Under the pieces are notes generated by a model. That model had not been told where the DNA came from and did no database searches. It saw only the letters and a program-made list of their open reading frames with translations. The translations under genes and the position numbers were made by a program. Shown here piece after piece: positions 5,619 to 5,691 of a stretch of DNA of 5,691 nucleotides (positions are counted from its first letter, which is position 1; every line of letters starts with the position of its first letter). This DNA is from Campylobacterota bacterium (lineage in GTDB: Bacteria > Campylobacterota > Campylobacteria > Campylobacterales > Sulfurovaceae): the NCBI GenBank assembly GCA_013153825.1, contig JAADDP010000100.1, forward strand, positions 1 to 5,691, written 5' to 3'.

Positions 5619-5691
5619 ATGAAATTACAGGTGATAATATAGTAGCAGAGAATGCAAACTGGAAGTTTTCAGGAGATATGGTTAAGAAGTT
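5615..5691 (+). CDS. N-terminal fragment of a probable class I SAM-dependent methyltransferase (runs off the right edge)
   Basis: The ATG overlaps the TGA of the upstream gene (ATGA) and has a consensus ribosome site, so the two are translationally coupled. Twenty-five codons are present: MNEITGDNIVAENANW, then KFSGDMVKK. From memory, a start of the form DNIxAENAxWxFxGxVAxxF is common in class I SAM-dependent methyltransferases of bacterial polysaccharide or cell-surface loci, just before the HVxxSVPxYxEGH segment. The SAM-binding glycine motif lies beyond the window, so the reaction and substrate cannot be judged. That a CDS starts here is near certain from the signals; the family is a moderate guess. 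Confidence 0.6.
   Translation, partial: MNEITGDNIVAENANWKFSGDMVKK

Overview
The window looks like chromosomal DNA from a low-GC member of the Campylobacterota (Epsilonproteobacteria). The support is the divergent ruvA/murJ pair, which as I recall is arranged the same way in Campylobacter jejuni, the close match of MurJ to this group, and AT-rich codon use (AGA for Arg, ATA for Ile, CTA/TTA for Leu). I cannot name a genus; a sulfur-oxidising Sulfurovum- or Thiovulum-like lineage is a guess.

Left part, minus strand: ruvA (208-759, GTG start) encodes the Holliday-junction-binding subunit of the RuvABC branch-migration machine. It is followed 64 bp downstream by the first 47 codons of a gene running off the left edge. 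Its N-terminus resembles HsdR-N/N-6 DNA methylase proteins, from memory only.

Centre, plus strand: murJ (828-2231) encodes the lipid II flippase with all the key charged residues I checked, but it ends after what looks like TM13. A 68-bp AT-rich divergent promoter region separates it from ruvA. After murJ come a 9-bp perfect hairpin and a 107-bp intergenic region.

Right part, plus strand: this is the accessory and interesting part. Three tightly packed genes form a probable operon. (a) A 707-aa exported protein is built of four copies of one 155-180-residue repeat domain with nothing else recognisable. (b) A 389-aa exported protein has one intact and one internally shortened copy of the same domain, then a Ser/Thr/Asn-rich linker, one C-terminal membrane helix and an RRR tail. 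(c) The start of a probable class I SAM-dependent methyltransferase overlaps (b) by ATGA. Proteins (a) and (b) are paralogues by local duplication. Both carry several Campylobacter-type N-glycosylation sequons (D/E-X-N-X-S/T), some at equivalent positions. A plausible reading is a soluble or surface-exposed multi-domain protein plus a membrane-anchored relative, in an operon that may continue with carbohydrate- or small-molecule-modifying enzymes. The function is unknown and I do not assign one.

I found no tRNA, rRNA, CRISPR array, insertion sequence or integrase. No stretch longer than 300 bases lacks a gene.
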